11,030 nucleotides of DNA from JBIOWF01 sp044868295 (GTDB lineage: Bacteria > Actinomycetota > Actinomycetes > Streptosporangiales > Streptosporangiaceae), in assembly GCA_044868295.1 (NCBI GenBank), contig JBIOWF010000009.1, forward strand, positions 1 to 11,030, in the 5' to 3' direction. The stretch's first letter is position 1, and each line of letters begins with the position of its first letter. Below are positions 5,418-11,030 of this stretch, piece after piece. Made by a program: the position numbers and the translations under genes. Below the pieces are notes generated by a model. That model was not told the DNA's origin. It saw only the letters and a program-made list of their open reading frames with translations, and searched no databases.

Positions 5418-5756
5418 TCACGACCTCCGGTCGAAAACGACGGTGACGAGCACCGGGATCAAGAGTAGGGACACGACGAAGACACCGAGCCGGGCCATCC
5501 ACCCGTCGAGCAGCAGCCAGGCGAGCACCTGGACGAGGAACCACAGGACGGTGAGGACACCATTCTCGGTCCGGCGACGGCGCGCACGGTAGCCCCCTTG
5601 GCGGGCGACCCGCACAGGGCGCGGCAGGAGGGCGGTCACACGGCCGCGCAGCCGGCGGCGCCGGGCCGCTCTGGCCTCCCGCTCCGCCCTCGCCACCGCG
5701 AGACGCTCCCGTTCGGCCTCCCGCTCCGCCCTCCGCCTGGCTCTTTCCTTGCTCAT
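5418..5756 (-). CDS. Basic two-helix membrane protein within the his operon
   Basis: A 112-aa protein of unknown function. Residues 1-62 are extremely charged: a run of R/E/A repeats (RARRRAEREAERERLAVAR, then RRRRLRGR) likely to form a long helix or coiled coil and possibly to bind nucleic acid or lipid heads. Two hydrophobic helices follow, about 67-84 and 90-107, with only a short turn (DGWMAR) between; the C-terminus is DRRS. It should sit in the membrane with both ends in the cytoplasm. The ATG is preceded by GGTGAG (SD-like, matching part of the anti-SD complement) at about 6 nt. It lies 79 bp after hisH, the operon's largest gap, and 3 nt before priA. I know of no histidine enzyme of this type; its role is open. 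Confidence 0.75.
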   Translation of the reverse strand: MSKERARRRAEREAERERLAVARAEREARAARRRRLRGRVTALLPRPVRVARQGGYRARRRRTENGVLTVLWFLVQVLAWLLLDGWMARLGVFVVSLLLIPVLVTVVFDRRS

Positions 5757-5763
5757 CCGGCGC

Positions 5764-5796
5764 TCACCAAGACCTCACCACAACTTCACCGGGACC
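5764..5796 (-). repeat. Three 11-bp direct repeats with GGTGA cores
   Basis: On the plus strand TCACC recurs at 5764, 5775 and 5786 with exact 11-bp spacing (units TCACCAAGACC, TCACCACAACT, TCACCGGGACC). Read on the coding strand this gives three GGTGA motifs upstream of the 112-aa ORF, the nearest one placed as a ribosome binding site. The others may be chance, duplicate ribosome-binding signals or a protein-binding array. Confidence 0.4.
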
Positions 5797-5799
5797 TCG

Positions 5800-5815
5800 C
5801 CCGGCCCTTGCCGGG
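5800..5815 (-). terminator. Strong GC hairpin in the only gap of the his operon
   Basis: CCCGGC and GCCGGG form a perfect all-GC 6-bp stem with a 4-nt loop, 21 nt after the hisH stop. It overlaps an alternative stem, CCGGG/CCCGG at 5789-5804, so mutually exclusive structures are possible. It may be a partial terminator, an attenuator or an mRNA-processing or stability element. Confidence 0.4.
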
Positions 5816-5835
5816 AGGCCGGCAGGCGCGCTCGT

Positions 5836-6477
5836 TCACAGGGTGCTCAACCAGTTGGCGAGCAGCACGGCTCCGGCGTCCCCGGACTTCTCCGGGTGGA
5901 ACTGGGTGGCCGTGAGCGGCCCGTTCTCGACGGCCGCCACGAACGGCACGCCGTGCTCGGCCCAGGTGACCAGGGGCTGCTTGAACCCCGGACCGGCCTC
6001 CAGCTCCCACTTGCGCACGCCGTAGGAGTGCACGAAGTAGAACCTCGTGCCCGCGTCGAGCCCCTTGAAGAGCACGCTTTCCGCGGGCGCGGTCACGGTG
6101 TTCCAGCCCATGTGCGGCAGGACGGGGGCGTCGAGGCGCTCGACGACGCCGGGCCACTCGCCGCATCCCTCGGTGTGGACGTCGTGTTCGACGCCCTCCG
6201 CGAAGAGGATCTGCATGCCGACGCAGATGCCGAGAACGGGACGGCCGCCCGCGAGGCGGCGCCCGACGATGCGCTCGCCGCGCACGGCCTTCAGCCCCGC
6301 CATGCACGCCGCGAACGCGCCGACGCCCGGGACGACCAGGCCGTCGGCGTCGAGGGCGGCGTCGTGGTCGGCGGTGACCGTGACGTCGGCGCCCACCCGG
6401 GCCAGCGCCCGCTCGGCGGAACGCAGGTTGCCCGATCCGTAGTCGAGGACGACCACACGCTTGCCTACTGCCACCAC
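5836..6477 (-). CDS. hisH: Imidazole glycerol phosphate synthase, glutaminase subunit HisH
   Basis: HisH is the class I glutamine amidotransferase that hydrolyses glutamine and channels ammonia into the HisF barrel. The 213-aa protein has the catalytic triad: nucleophile Cys85 in GICVGMQ and His194/Glu196 in FHPEKSG. It also has the oxyanion-strand motif PGVGAF (50-55), the N-terminal DYGSGNLRS (12-20), and HMGWNTV and YFVHSYG, typical of HisH. GTG 6475-6477 is preceded by GGGGGTGAT; a second GTG follows as codon 2, so the start could shift by one residue. Its start lies inside the end of the 50-codon membrane ORF (13-nt overlap), implying coupling. HisF, its partner, is encoded about 1.5 kb downstream in the same operon. 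Confidence 0.96.
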   Translation of the reverse strand: MVAVGKRVVVLDYGSGNLRSAERALARVGADVTVTADHDAALDADGLVVPGVGAFAACMAGLKAVRGERIVGRRLAGGRPVLGICVGMQILFAEGVEHDVHTEGCGEWPGVVERLDAPVLPHMGWNTVTAPAESVLFKGLDAGTRFYFVHSYGVRKWELEAGPGFKQPLVTWAEHGVPFVAAVENGPLTATQFHPEKSGDAGAVLLANWLSTL

Positions 6478-6617
6478 ATCACCCCCGCCGTGATCGCCAG
6501 CGCGGCTCCGAGGCCGGCCAGCACCGCCATGAGTTTGAGGCCCTGCCGTACGGCGGAGATGACCCCGCCGATCAGGAAGAGACCGATGAAGATCATGCCA
6601 CCCGACGCGAAGGTCAC
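6465..6617 (-). CDS. 50-aa two-helix membrane protein between hisB and hisH
   Basis: GTG 6615-6617 overlaps the hisB TGA (GTGA), and TAG 6465-6467 lies 13 nt inside hisH. The frame has no other stop, and without it the hisB-hisH spacing would be an unexplained 136 bp in an otherwise gapless stretch. The product starts VTFASGGMIFIG, has a hydrophobic segment (about 7-22, MIFIGLFLIGGVISAV), a short basic loop (RQGLK, 24-28) and a second helix (about 29-47, LMAVLAGLGAALAITAGVM), and ends WWQ. Nearly every third position is G or C. It looks like a hairpin membrane protein with the loop facing the cytoplasm. No function is known to me. An internal ATG (codon 8) is an alternative start. Confidence 0.7.
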   Translation of the reverse strand: MTFASGGMIFIGLFLIGGVISAVRQGLKLMAVLAGLGAALAITAGVMWWQ

Positions 6618-7240
6618 AGGACGCCCTTGGTGCTGGGGACGCCGCTCGCGCGGGGGTCGCGCTCCGACGCGTCGCGCAGCGCTCGGGCCATGGCCTTGAA
6701 CTGCGCCTCCACGATGTGGTGGGCGTTTCGCCCGTACGGCACGTGCACGTGCAGGCAGATCGCGGCCTGGGCGACGAACGACTCCAGGATGTGCCGGGTC
6801 ATCGTCGTGTCGTACTCCGGGCCGATCATGGGGGCCATGCCCTCGGGCTCGGTGTGCACGAGGTACGGCCGGCCGGACAGGTCCACGGTGACCTGTGCGA
6901 GCGCCTCGTCCAGCGGGCAGGACGCGTTGCCGAAGCGGCGGATGCCCGACTTGTCGCCCAGAGCCTCACGGAACGCGGCGCCCAGCGCGAGCGACGTGTC
7001 CTCGATCGTGTGGTGCGAGTCGATGTGCAGGTCGCCCTCGGTCTTGACGGTCAGGTCGAACAGCCCGTGCTTGCCCAGCTGGGCCAGCATGTGGTCGTAG
7101 AACCCGACCCCGGTCGCGACGTCGACGATGCCGGTGCCGTCGAGGTTGACCTCGACCAGCACCGAGGTCTCTTTGGTGGTGCGCTCCACACGCCCGACCC
7201 GCTGACCAAGATCGCCGCCGGAAAGACGTGCGCCACTCAT
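6614..7240 (-). CDS. hisB: Imidazoleglycerol-phosphate dehydratase HisB
   Basis: Converts imidazole glycerol phosphate to imidazole acetol phosphate. The 208-aa protein is the monofunctional form; there is no HAD-type histidinol-phosphatase domain as in E. coli HisB. It has two homologous halves with metal-binding motifs: YDHMLAQLGKHG (48-59), DSHHTIEDT (74-82), MTRH (147-150) and NAHHIVEAQFKAMARAL (172-188). The paired HHxxE triads bind Mn at the active sites of the 24-mer. RVERTTKETSV (17-27) is the conserved family N-terminus, so the first 14 residues are an extension. ATG 7238-7240 overlaps hisC (ATGA) and is preceded by GGAAGGGA at about 7-8 nt, which supports it. The 3' end overlaps the 50-aa ORF (GTGA). 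Confidence 0.97.
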   Translation of the reverse strand: MSGARLSGGDLGQRVGRVERTTKETSVLVEVNLDGTGIVDVATGVGFYDHMLAQLGKHGLFDLTVKTEGDLHIDSHHTIEDTSLALGAAFREALGDKSGIRRFGNASCPLDEALAQVTVDLSGRPYLVHTEPEGMAPMIGPEYDTTMTRHILESFVAQAAICLHVHVPYGRNAHHIVEAQFKAMARALRDASERDPRASGVPSTKGVL

Positions 7241-8313
7241 CCGAGGATCCCTTCCAGAGCGGCGCGGAACGCCGCCATCTCTTCACCTGTCCCGATCGAC
7301 ACGCGTAGCCACCCTGCCGGACCGGTCTCCCTGATCAGCACACCGCGGTCGAGCAGCCCCTCCCACACCGCGCGCCGATCCGGGAACCGGCCGAACAGCA
7401 CGAAGTTGGCGTCGGAGTCGGCGACCGACAGGCCACGGTCCCGCAGCCACGCGACCGTGACGTCGCGCTCCGCGCGCAGCGCGTCGACGGTGCCGAGGAG
7501 CTCCTCGCGGTGCGCGAGCGCGACCCGGGCGGCGGCCTGGGTCAGCGTCGACAGATGATACGGCAAGCGGACCAGGAGCATCGCGTCGACGACCGCCGGG
7601 TCGGCGGCGAGGTACCCGAGCCGGGCGCCTGCCATCGCGAACGCCTTCGACATGGTCCGGGTCACGATCAGCCGGGGATTGCCGGGGAGGAGCGTCAGCG
7701 CCGACGGCGTGCCGGTCCGCGCGAACTCGGCGTAGGCCTCGTCCACCACGACCATGCCGGGCGCGGCGGCCAGGATCCGCTCGATCACGTCGAGCGGCAG
7801 CGCCGTACCGGTCGGATTGTTCGGCGAGGTAAGGAACACCACGTCTGGGCGGTGCTCCTCGATGGCCCGCACGGCCTTCGCGACGTCGATCGCGAAGTCC
7901 TCCTCGCGGGCTCCCTCGATCCAGCGGGTGCTGGTGCCACCCGCGATGATCGGATGCATCGAGTAGGACGGCTCGAAGCCGATCGCGGAGCGGCCCGGGC
8001 CGCCGAACGCCTGCAGGATCTGCTGGATGATCTCGTTGGAGCCGTTGGCGGCCCACAGCTGGGCCGCGGTGAGCCCGTGGCCGAGGTAGTCGGCCAGGTC
8101 CTTGCGCAGGTCGACCGCGTCCCTGTCCGGGTAGCGGTTCAGCGTGGCCGCGCCCTGCCGTACGGCCTCGGCGAGATCGCCGATCAGCGACGGCGAGGGC
8201 GGGTAGGGGTTCTCGTTGGTGTTGAGCTGGACGGGCACGTCGAGCTGGGGCGCGCCGTAGGGCTTCTTTCTCCGCAGGTCGTCCCGGATGGGCAGGTCGT
8301 CGAGGGTCGTCAT
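7237..8313 (-). CDS. hisC: Histidinol-phosphate aminotransferase HisC
   Basis: A PLP-dependent fold-type I aminotransferase that moves the amino group of glutamate to imidazole acetol phosphate, giving histidinol phosphate. The 358-aa product shows NTNENPYPPSP (31-41), RYPD (60-63), GSNEII (91-96; cofactor phosphate region), TSPNNPTGT (162-170), VVVDEAYAEF with Asp191 and Tyr194, TMSKAFAMAGARLGY with Schiff-base Lys223, and WLRVSIG with Arg337 for the substrate carboxylate. ATG 8311-8313 overlaps the hisD stop (ATGA), with GGGGCG upstream as SD. A longer in-frame reading exists upstream but only antisense or alternate-frame to hisD, with arginine-rich nonsense sequence. HisC-like enzymes can overlap in specificity with aromatic aminotransferases, but operon position makes HisC near certain. 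Confidence 0.97.
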   Translation of the reverse strand: MTTLDDLPIRDDLRRKKPYGAPQLDVPVQLNTNENPYPPSPSLIGDLAEAVRQGAATLNRYPDRDAVDLRKDLADYLGHGLTAAQLWAANGSNEIIQQILQAFGGPGRSAIGFEPSYSMHPIIAGGTSTRWIEGAREEDFAIDVAKAVRAIEEHRPDVVFLTSPNNPTGTALPLDVIERILAAAPGMVVVDEAYAEFARTGTPSALTLLPGNPRLIVTRTMSKAFAMAGARLGYLAADPAVVDAMLLVRLPYHLSTLTQAAARVALAHREELLGTVDALRAERDVTVAWLRDRGLSVADSDANFVLFGRFPDRRAVWEGLLDRGVLIRETGPAGWLRVSIGTGEEMAAFRAALEGILG

Positions 8314-9617
8314 GACGGCACGCCCCAGTCGAACCTCGCCCGGATGGCGGCGCCGTGCGCGGGCAGGTCCTCGGCGTCGGCCAGCGCGCACACGAGTGGC
8401 GCGGCCTCCGCGAGCGCCTCGCGGGTGTAGTCGACGACGTGAATGCCGCGCAGGAACGTCTGGACGGACAGTCCGCCGGAGTGGCAGGCGCAGCCGCCGG
8501 TCGGCAGCACGTGGTTCGACCCCGCCATGTAGTCGCCGAGCGAGACCGGAGAGTACGGCCCGATGAAGATCGCCCCGGCGTTGCGGACCCGGGCGGCCAC
8601 CTCGTGCGCGTTCGCGGTCTGGATCTCCAGGTGCTCCGCGGCGTACGCGTCGACGACCTTGAGGCCGTCCTCGACGCTGGACACGAGCACGATCCCCGAC
8701 TGGCGGCCGGCGAGCGCCTCCGTGATCCGCTCGGAGTGACGGGTCGCGGAGACCTGTCCGGGAAGTTCCTTCTCGACCGCGTCGGCGAGCTCCACGCTGG
8801 TCGTCACGAGCACGGCCGCCGCGATCACGTCGTGCTCGGCCTGGCTGATCAGGTCGGCGGCGACGTGCGCCGGGTCGGCGGTCTCGTCGGCGAGCACGGC
8901 GATCTCGGTCGGGCCCGCCTCGGAGTCGATGCCGATCCGGCCCTTGAGCAGCCGCTTCGCCGCGGCGACCCAGATGTTGCCGGGCCCGGTGACCATGGTG
9001 GCGGGGGGGCACTCCTCGGTCCCGTAGGCGAACATCGCCACGGCCTGGGCGCCGCCCACGGCGTAGACCTCGTCGACGCCGAGCAGGGCGCAGGCGGCCA
9101 GGATCGTCGGGTGCGGCAGCCCGCCGTGCTCGCGCTGCGCGGGGGACGTCACGGCCAGCGAGCCGACCCCGGCCTCCTGGGCGGGCACGACGTTCATGAC
9201 CACGCTTGAGGGGTAGACGGCCCGGCCGCCCGGCACGTAGAGGCCGACGCGGCCGACCGGCACCCAGCGCTCGGTGACCGTGCCGCCGGGGACGACCCGC
9301 GTCGTGGTGTCGGTGCGCCGCTGCTCGCGGTGGACCAGCCGGGCCCGCCTGATCGACTCCTCCAGGGCCCGCCGGACGGCCGGGTCCAGCTCGTCGAGGG
9401 CCCGGCCGATCGCCTCGGCGGGGACCCGGGTGGACTCCAGCTCGACACCGTCGAATCTCGCGGTCAGCTCCCGTACGGCTGCCGCCCCACGATGGCGCAC
9501 GTCCTCGCAGATGGGCCGCACCTTCTCCAGGGCGGCCTCGACGTCGAGCTCGGCGCGGGGCAGCACATCGCGCAGGTCGCCGGGAAGCGAGCCGCGCAGG
9601 TCGATACGGGAAATCAT
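8310..9617 (-). CDS. hisD: Histidinol dehydrogenase HisD
   Basis: Catalyses the last two steps, the NAD-dependent four-electron oxidation of L-histidinol to L-histidine. The 435-aa length is typical. Zinc ligands are visible as Gln259 and His262 (ISQAEHD), Asp362 (SLGDYMAGSNHVLPT) and His421 (LPAHGAA). The catalytic Glu328-His329 pair is in AEHLEIQ. GRVGLYVPGG (122-131), GPGNIWVAAAKR (211-222) and DSEAGPTEIAV (231-241) match the family. It is the first gene of the operon and its stop overlaps hisC (ATGA). No good SD precedes ATG 9615-9617, but a TAGACT box ends exactly 6 nt upstream, so a leaderless mRNA is predicted. Confidence 0.98.
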   Translation of the reverse strand: MISRIDLRGSLPGDLRDVLPRAELDVEAALEKVRPICEDVRHRGAAAVRELTARFDGVELESTRVPAEAIGRALDELDPAVRRALEESIRRARLVHREQRRTDTTTRVVPGGTVTERWVPVGRVGLYVPGGRAVYPSSVVMNVVPAQEAGVGSLAVTSPAQREHGGLPHPTILAACALLGVDEVYAVGGAQAVAMFAYGTEECPPATMVTGPGNIWVAAAKRLLKGRIGIDSEAGPTEIAVLADETADPAHVAADLISQAEHDVIAAAVLVTTSVELADAVEKELPGQVSATRHSERITEALAGRQSGIVLVSSVEDGLKVVDAYAAEHLEIQTANAHEVAARVRNAGAIFIGPYSPVSLGDYMAGSNHVLPTGGCACHSGGLSVQTFLRGIHVVDYTREALAEAAPLVCALADAEDLPAHGAAIRARFDWGVPS

Positions 9618-9623
9618 TGTCCC

Positions 9624-9629
9624 AGTCTA
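9624..9629 (-). promoter_or_regulatory. -10 box of the his operon promoter (leaderless)
   Basis: TAGACT fits the actinobacterial TANNNT -10 consensus and is followed by 6 nt (GGGACA) and then the hisD ATG. This places the transcription start at or next to the A of ATG. No convincing -35 hexamer is seen 17-19 bp upstream. GGGA in the spacer could serve as a weak SD if transcription began further upstream. Confidence 0.6.
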
Positions 9630-9662
9630 CGGACGGCCGGGGGCGAATCCGGTTCTGTCCAT

Positions 9663-9680
9663 CATGCGGACACCCGCATG
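9663..9680. promoter_or_regulatory. Inverted repeat in the hisD-pmt intergenic region
   Basis: CATGCGG and CCGCATG are perfect 7-bp arms around ACAC. The centre lies about 55 bp upstream of the predicted hisD transcription start and about 77 bp upstream of the pmt start. It could bind a regulator of the his operon; no known binding site is claimed. Confidence 0.4.
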
Positions 9681-9718
9681 TTTCGATTCTCGATCAAGAA
9701 GTAGCACAAACCGGGAAA

Positions 9719-9742
9719 ACCATCCGACATGGTCCGTACCAT
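9719..9742. promoter_or_regulatory. Alternating ACCAT/ATGGT/ACCAT half-sites over the pmt promoter
   Basis: ACCAT (9719-9723), ATGGT (9729-9733) and ACCAT (9738-9742) form two overlapping inverted repeats sharing the middle arm, with 5- and 4-nt spacers. The last copy overlaps the pmt -10 box. This layout would suit a repressor, but the arms are short. Confidence 0.35.
9737..9742 (+). promoter_or_regulatory. -10 box of the pmt promoter (leaderless)
   Basis: TACCAT fits TANNNT and ends exactly 6 nt before GTG 9749-9751, so transcription should start at the GTG. There is no SD-like sequence before this GTG or the next one at 9755, which agrees with leaderless translation. The -35 region is unremarkable. 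Confidence 0.55.
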
Positions 9743-9748
9743 TGGCCG

Positions 9749-11030
9749 GTGGCTGTGACAGATCTTCACTCCCGGACGCGCGACCGGCTGGTTCCGCCCA
9801 TGCAGGGCAGCCCGCTGTGGGGCTGGCTGGGCCCGCTGATCGTCGCCGCGTTCGGGGCGTTCCTGCGTTTCGACCGGCTCGGCACGCCCAACGCCGTCGT
9901 GATGGACGAGACCTACTACGCCAAGGACGCCTTCTCCCTGCTCAAGTTCGGCGTGGAGCGGCAGTTCGTCGACAACGCCGACAAACTGCTGCTGGCCGGT
10001 GATACCGCGATCTTCAAGCGGTGCGAGCAGGTGGAGCAGTGCGCCTCCTATGTGGCCCATCCGCCGCTGGGCAAGTGGCTGATCGCCCTCGGCGACCTGC
10101 TGTTCGGGGTCGACCCGTTCGGCTGGCGGTTCACCGCCGCCTTGTTCGGGGCGCTGTCCATTTTCATCCTGGCCCGGGTGGCGCTGCGGATGACCCGCTC
10201 CACCGTGCTGGGGTGCCTGGCCGGGCTGCTGCTGTCCTTGGACGGGTTGCATTTCGTGCTGTCGCGTACGGCGTTGCTGGACATCTTCCTGATGTTCTGG
10301 ATCCTGGCCGGTTTCGCCTGCCTGGTGGCCGATCGTGACTGGGCGAGGGGACGGCTGGCCGACTGGTACGAGTCGGCCGAACAGGGCGTGGCGGGTCCCA
10401 GGCTCGGCCTGCGGCCGTGGCGGCTGGCCGCCGGTCTGTGCCTGGGCGCCGCCCTGGCGACCAAGTGGACCGGTGTCTTCTTCATCATCGCCTTCGCGAT
10501 CATGTCGGTGGTGTGGGACGCCGGCGCCCGCCGCATGGTGGGCCTGCGCGGGCCGTGCTCGGAGGCCTTCCGTCTCGATGTGCCGTTGGCCTTCGCCTGG
10601 ACGGCCCTGGCGCCGATCGTCGTGTACGTGGCCTCCTTCGCCGGCTGGTTCGCCACCGACAAGGGATATGGCCGCAACTGGGAGCAGGCCACCTCCAGCG
10701 GCCCCTTCTTTTTCGTCATCGACTCGCTGCGCTCCTGGGTGGCCTACCAGAAGCAGGTGCTCGGCTTCCACACCGGCCTGGAGGCGCGGCACGACTACCA
10801 GTCGTGGCCGTGGAGCTGGCCGCTGCTGCAGCGCCCGGTCCTGTTCTTCTCCCAGTCACCGACCGGCTGCGGCGCCGCCAGGTGCATGCGGACGGTGCTC
10901 GAGACCGGAACCCCGGTCATCTGGTACGGCGGCCTCATCGCCCTGATCGCGATGATCGCCTGGTACACCGCGACCCGCGACTGGCGCGCCGGGGCGGTGC
11001 TGGTCGGCTACGCGGCGGGCTGGCTGCCCT
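9749..11030 (+). CDS. pmt: Protein O-mannosyltransferase (partial, 3' end outside window)
   Basis: This GT39-type enzyme moves mannose from polyprenyl-phosphate-mannose to Ser/Thr of proteins crossing the membrane by the Sec route, as its relative Rv1002c does in Mycobacterium tuberculosis. 427 codons are present with no stop; relatives have about 500-590 residues, so the C-terminal part is missing. Features: a basic cytoplasmic N-terminus, TM1 (about 25-40), then the extracytoplasmic VVMDETYYAKDAF with the catalytic Asp53-Glu54, AHPPLGKWLIALGD (103-116), TMs around 126-145 and 155-169, LDGLHFVLSRTALLDIFLMFW (split here: LDGLHFVLS and RTALLDIFLMFW, 164-184), ATKWTGVFF (237-245) and further helices near 240-255, 278-297 and 392-406. 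The two cysteines in RCEQVEQC (91-98) may form a disulphide. The start is GTG 9749, from the -10 spacing; GTG 9755 is the alternative. It is divergent from hisD. Confidence 0.93.
   Translation, partial: MAVTDLHSRTRDRLVPPMQGSPLWGWLGPLIVAAFGAFLRFDRLGTPNAVVMDETYYAKDAFSLLKFGVERQFVDNADKLLLAGDTAIFKRCEQVEQCASYVAHPPLGKWLIALGDLLFGVDPFGWRFTAALFGALSIFILARVALRMTRSTVLGCLAGLLLSLDGLHFVLSRTALLDIFLMFWILAGFACLVADRDWARGRLADWYESAEQGVAGPRLGLRPWRLAAGLCLGAALATKWTGVFFIIAFAIMSVVWDAGARRMVGLRGPCSEAFRLDVPLAFAWTALAPIVVYVASFAGWFATDKGYGRNWEQATSSGPFFFVIDSLRSWVAYQKQVLGFHTGLEARHDYQSWPWSWPLLQRPVLFFSQSPTGCGAARCMRTVLETGTPVIWYGGLIALIAMIAWYTATRDWRAGAVLVGYAAGWLP

Noticed and set aside
5749..6699. Plus-strand open frame of 316 codons opposite hisH
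   Set aside because: It is antisense to hisH and to the 50-aa ORF, and shows no recognisable domain.
7510..8430. Plus-strand open frame of 306 codons opposite hisC
   Set aside because: It is an antisense frame of hisC and the hisD end, with low-complexity sequence, no SD and no known motif.
7237..9012. 591-codon reading as a HisD-HisC fusion
   Set aside because: The part upstream of 8313 is out of frame with hisD and arginine-rich; the true hisC starts at the ATGA overlap and hisD is intact in its own frame.
9729..9758. Nine-codon ORF (MVRTIGRWL) overlapping the pmt start by GTGA, a possible leader peptide
   Set aside because: It contains the predicted -10 box, so with transcription starting at 9749 it would not be transcribed; it has no SD.
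9662..10792. Minus-strand open frame of 376 codons opposite pmt
   Set aside because: Its product is a G/Q/P/H-rich artefact, whereas the plus strand gives a clear O-mannosyltransferase with catalytic motifs and membrane helices.

Overview
The window is high-GC DNA with strong G/C preference at third codon positions, GTG as well as ATG starts, and a his gene order (hisD-hisC-hisB-hisH-priA-hisF) typical of Actinobacteria. The PriA-type HisA, the monofunctional HisB and a mycobacterial-type protein O-mannosyltransferase next door agree with this. A Streptosporangiales-like actinomycete is my best guess, but that rank rests on general resemblance and not on a search.

Left part (1-3470): accessory or lineage-specific genes. 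A small two-helix membrane protein reads leftward (3-395). Divergent from it is a compact regulatory unit: an SRPBCC/AHSA1-like protein, an ArsR-family repressor overlapping it by ATGA, then a hairpin and a second SRPBCC protein. Two near-identical palindromes (GCAACC-N3-GGTTGC) flank the predicted promoter, a convincing autoregulatory operator arrangement. A long perfect hairpin ends this unit. A secreted protein gene on the minus strand (2112-2642), with a ricin-lectin-like QxW repeat, is interrupted by one in-frame TAG. After a poorly coding stretch comes a small coiled-coil protein (3097-3465).

Middle and right (3533-9617, minus strand): a tightly packed histidine operon read right to left: hisD, hisC, hisB, a 50-codon membrane-protein ORF, hisH, a 112-aa membrane protein, priA/hisA, a Rid-family gene and hisF. 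Nearly all junctions are overlaps of ATGA or GTGA type or gaps of a few bases. The one real gap (5757-5835, before the 112-aa gene) carries a strong GC hairpin and three 11-bp-spaced GGTGA repeats. Together the genes cover the glutamine-dependent cyclisation (HisF/HisH), the ProFAR isomerase step (PriA), dehydration (HisB), transamination (HisC) and the final oxidation (HisD). hisG, hisE, hisI and the histidinol-phosphate phosphatase are not here. The Rid protein lacks the arginine that defines active imine deaminases.

Far right (9749-end, plus strand): a protein O-mannosyltransferase, divergent from hisD and cut by the window edge. Both divergent genes show a TANNNT -10 box exactly 6 bp before the start codon, which predicts leaderless mRNAs. 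The 131-bp gap between them also holds two sets of inverted repeats that could be regulator sites.

I see no tRNA, rRNA, CRISPR array, insertion sequence or phage gene. I found no convincing new multi-gene system; the most worthwhile leads are the uncharacterised small membrane proteins and the variant Rid protein inside the his operon, and the ArsR/SRPBCC operator pair.
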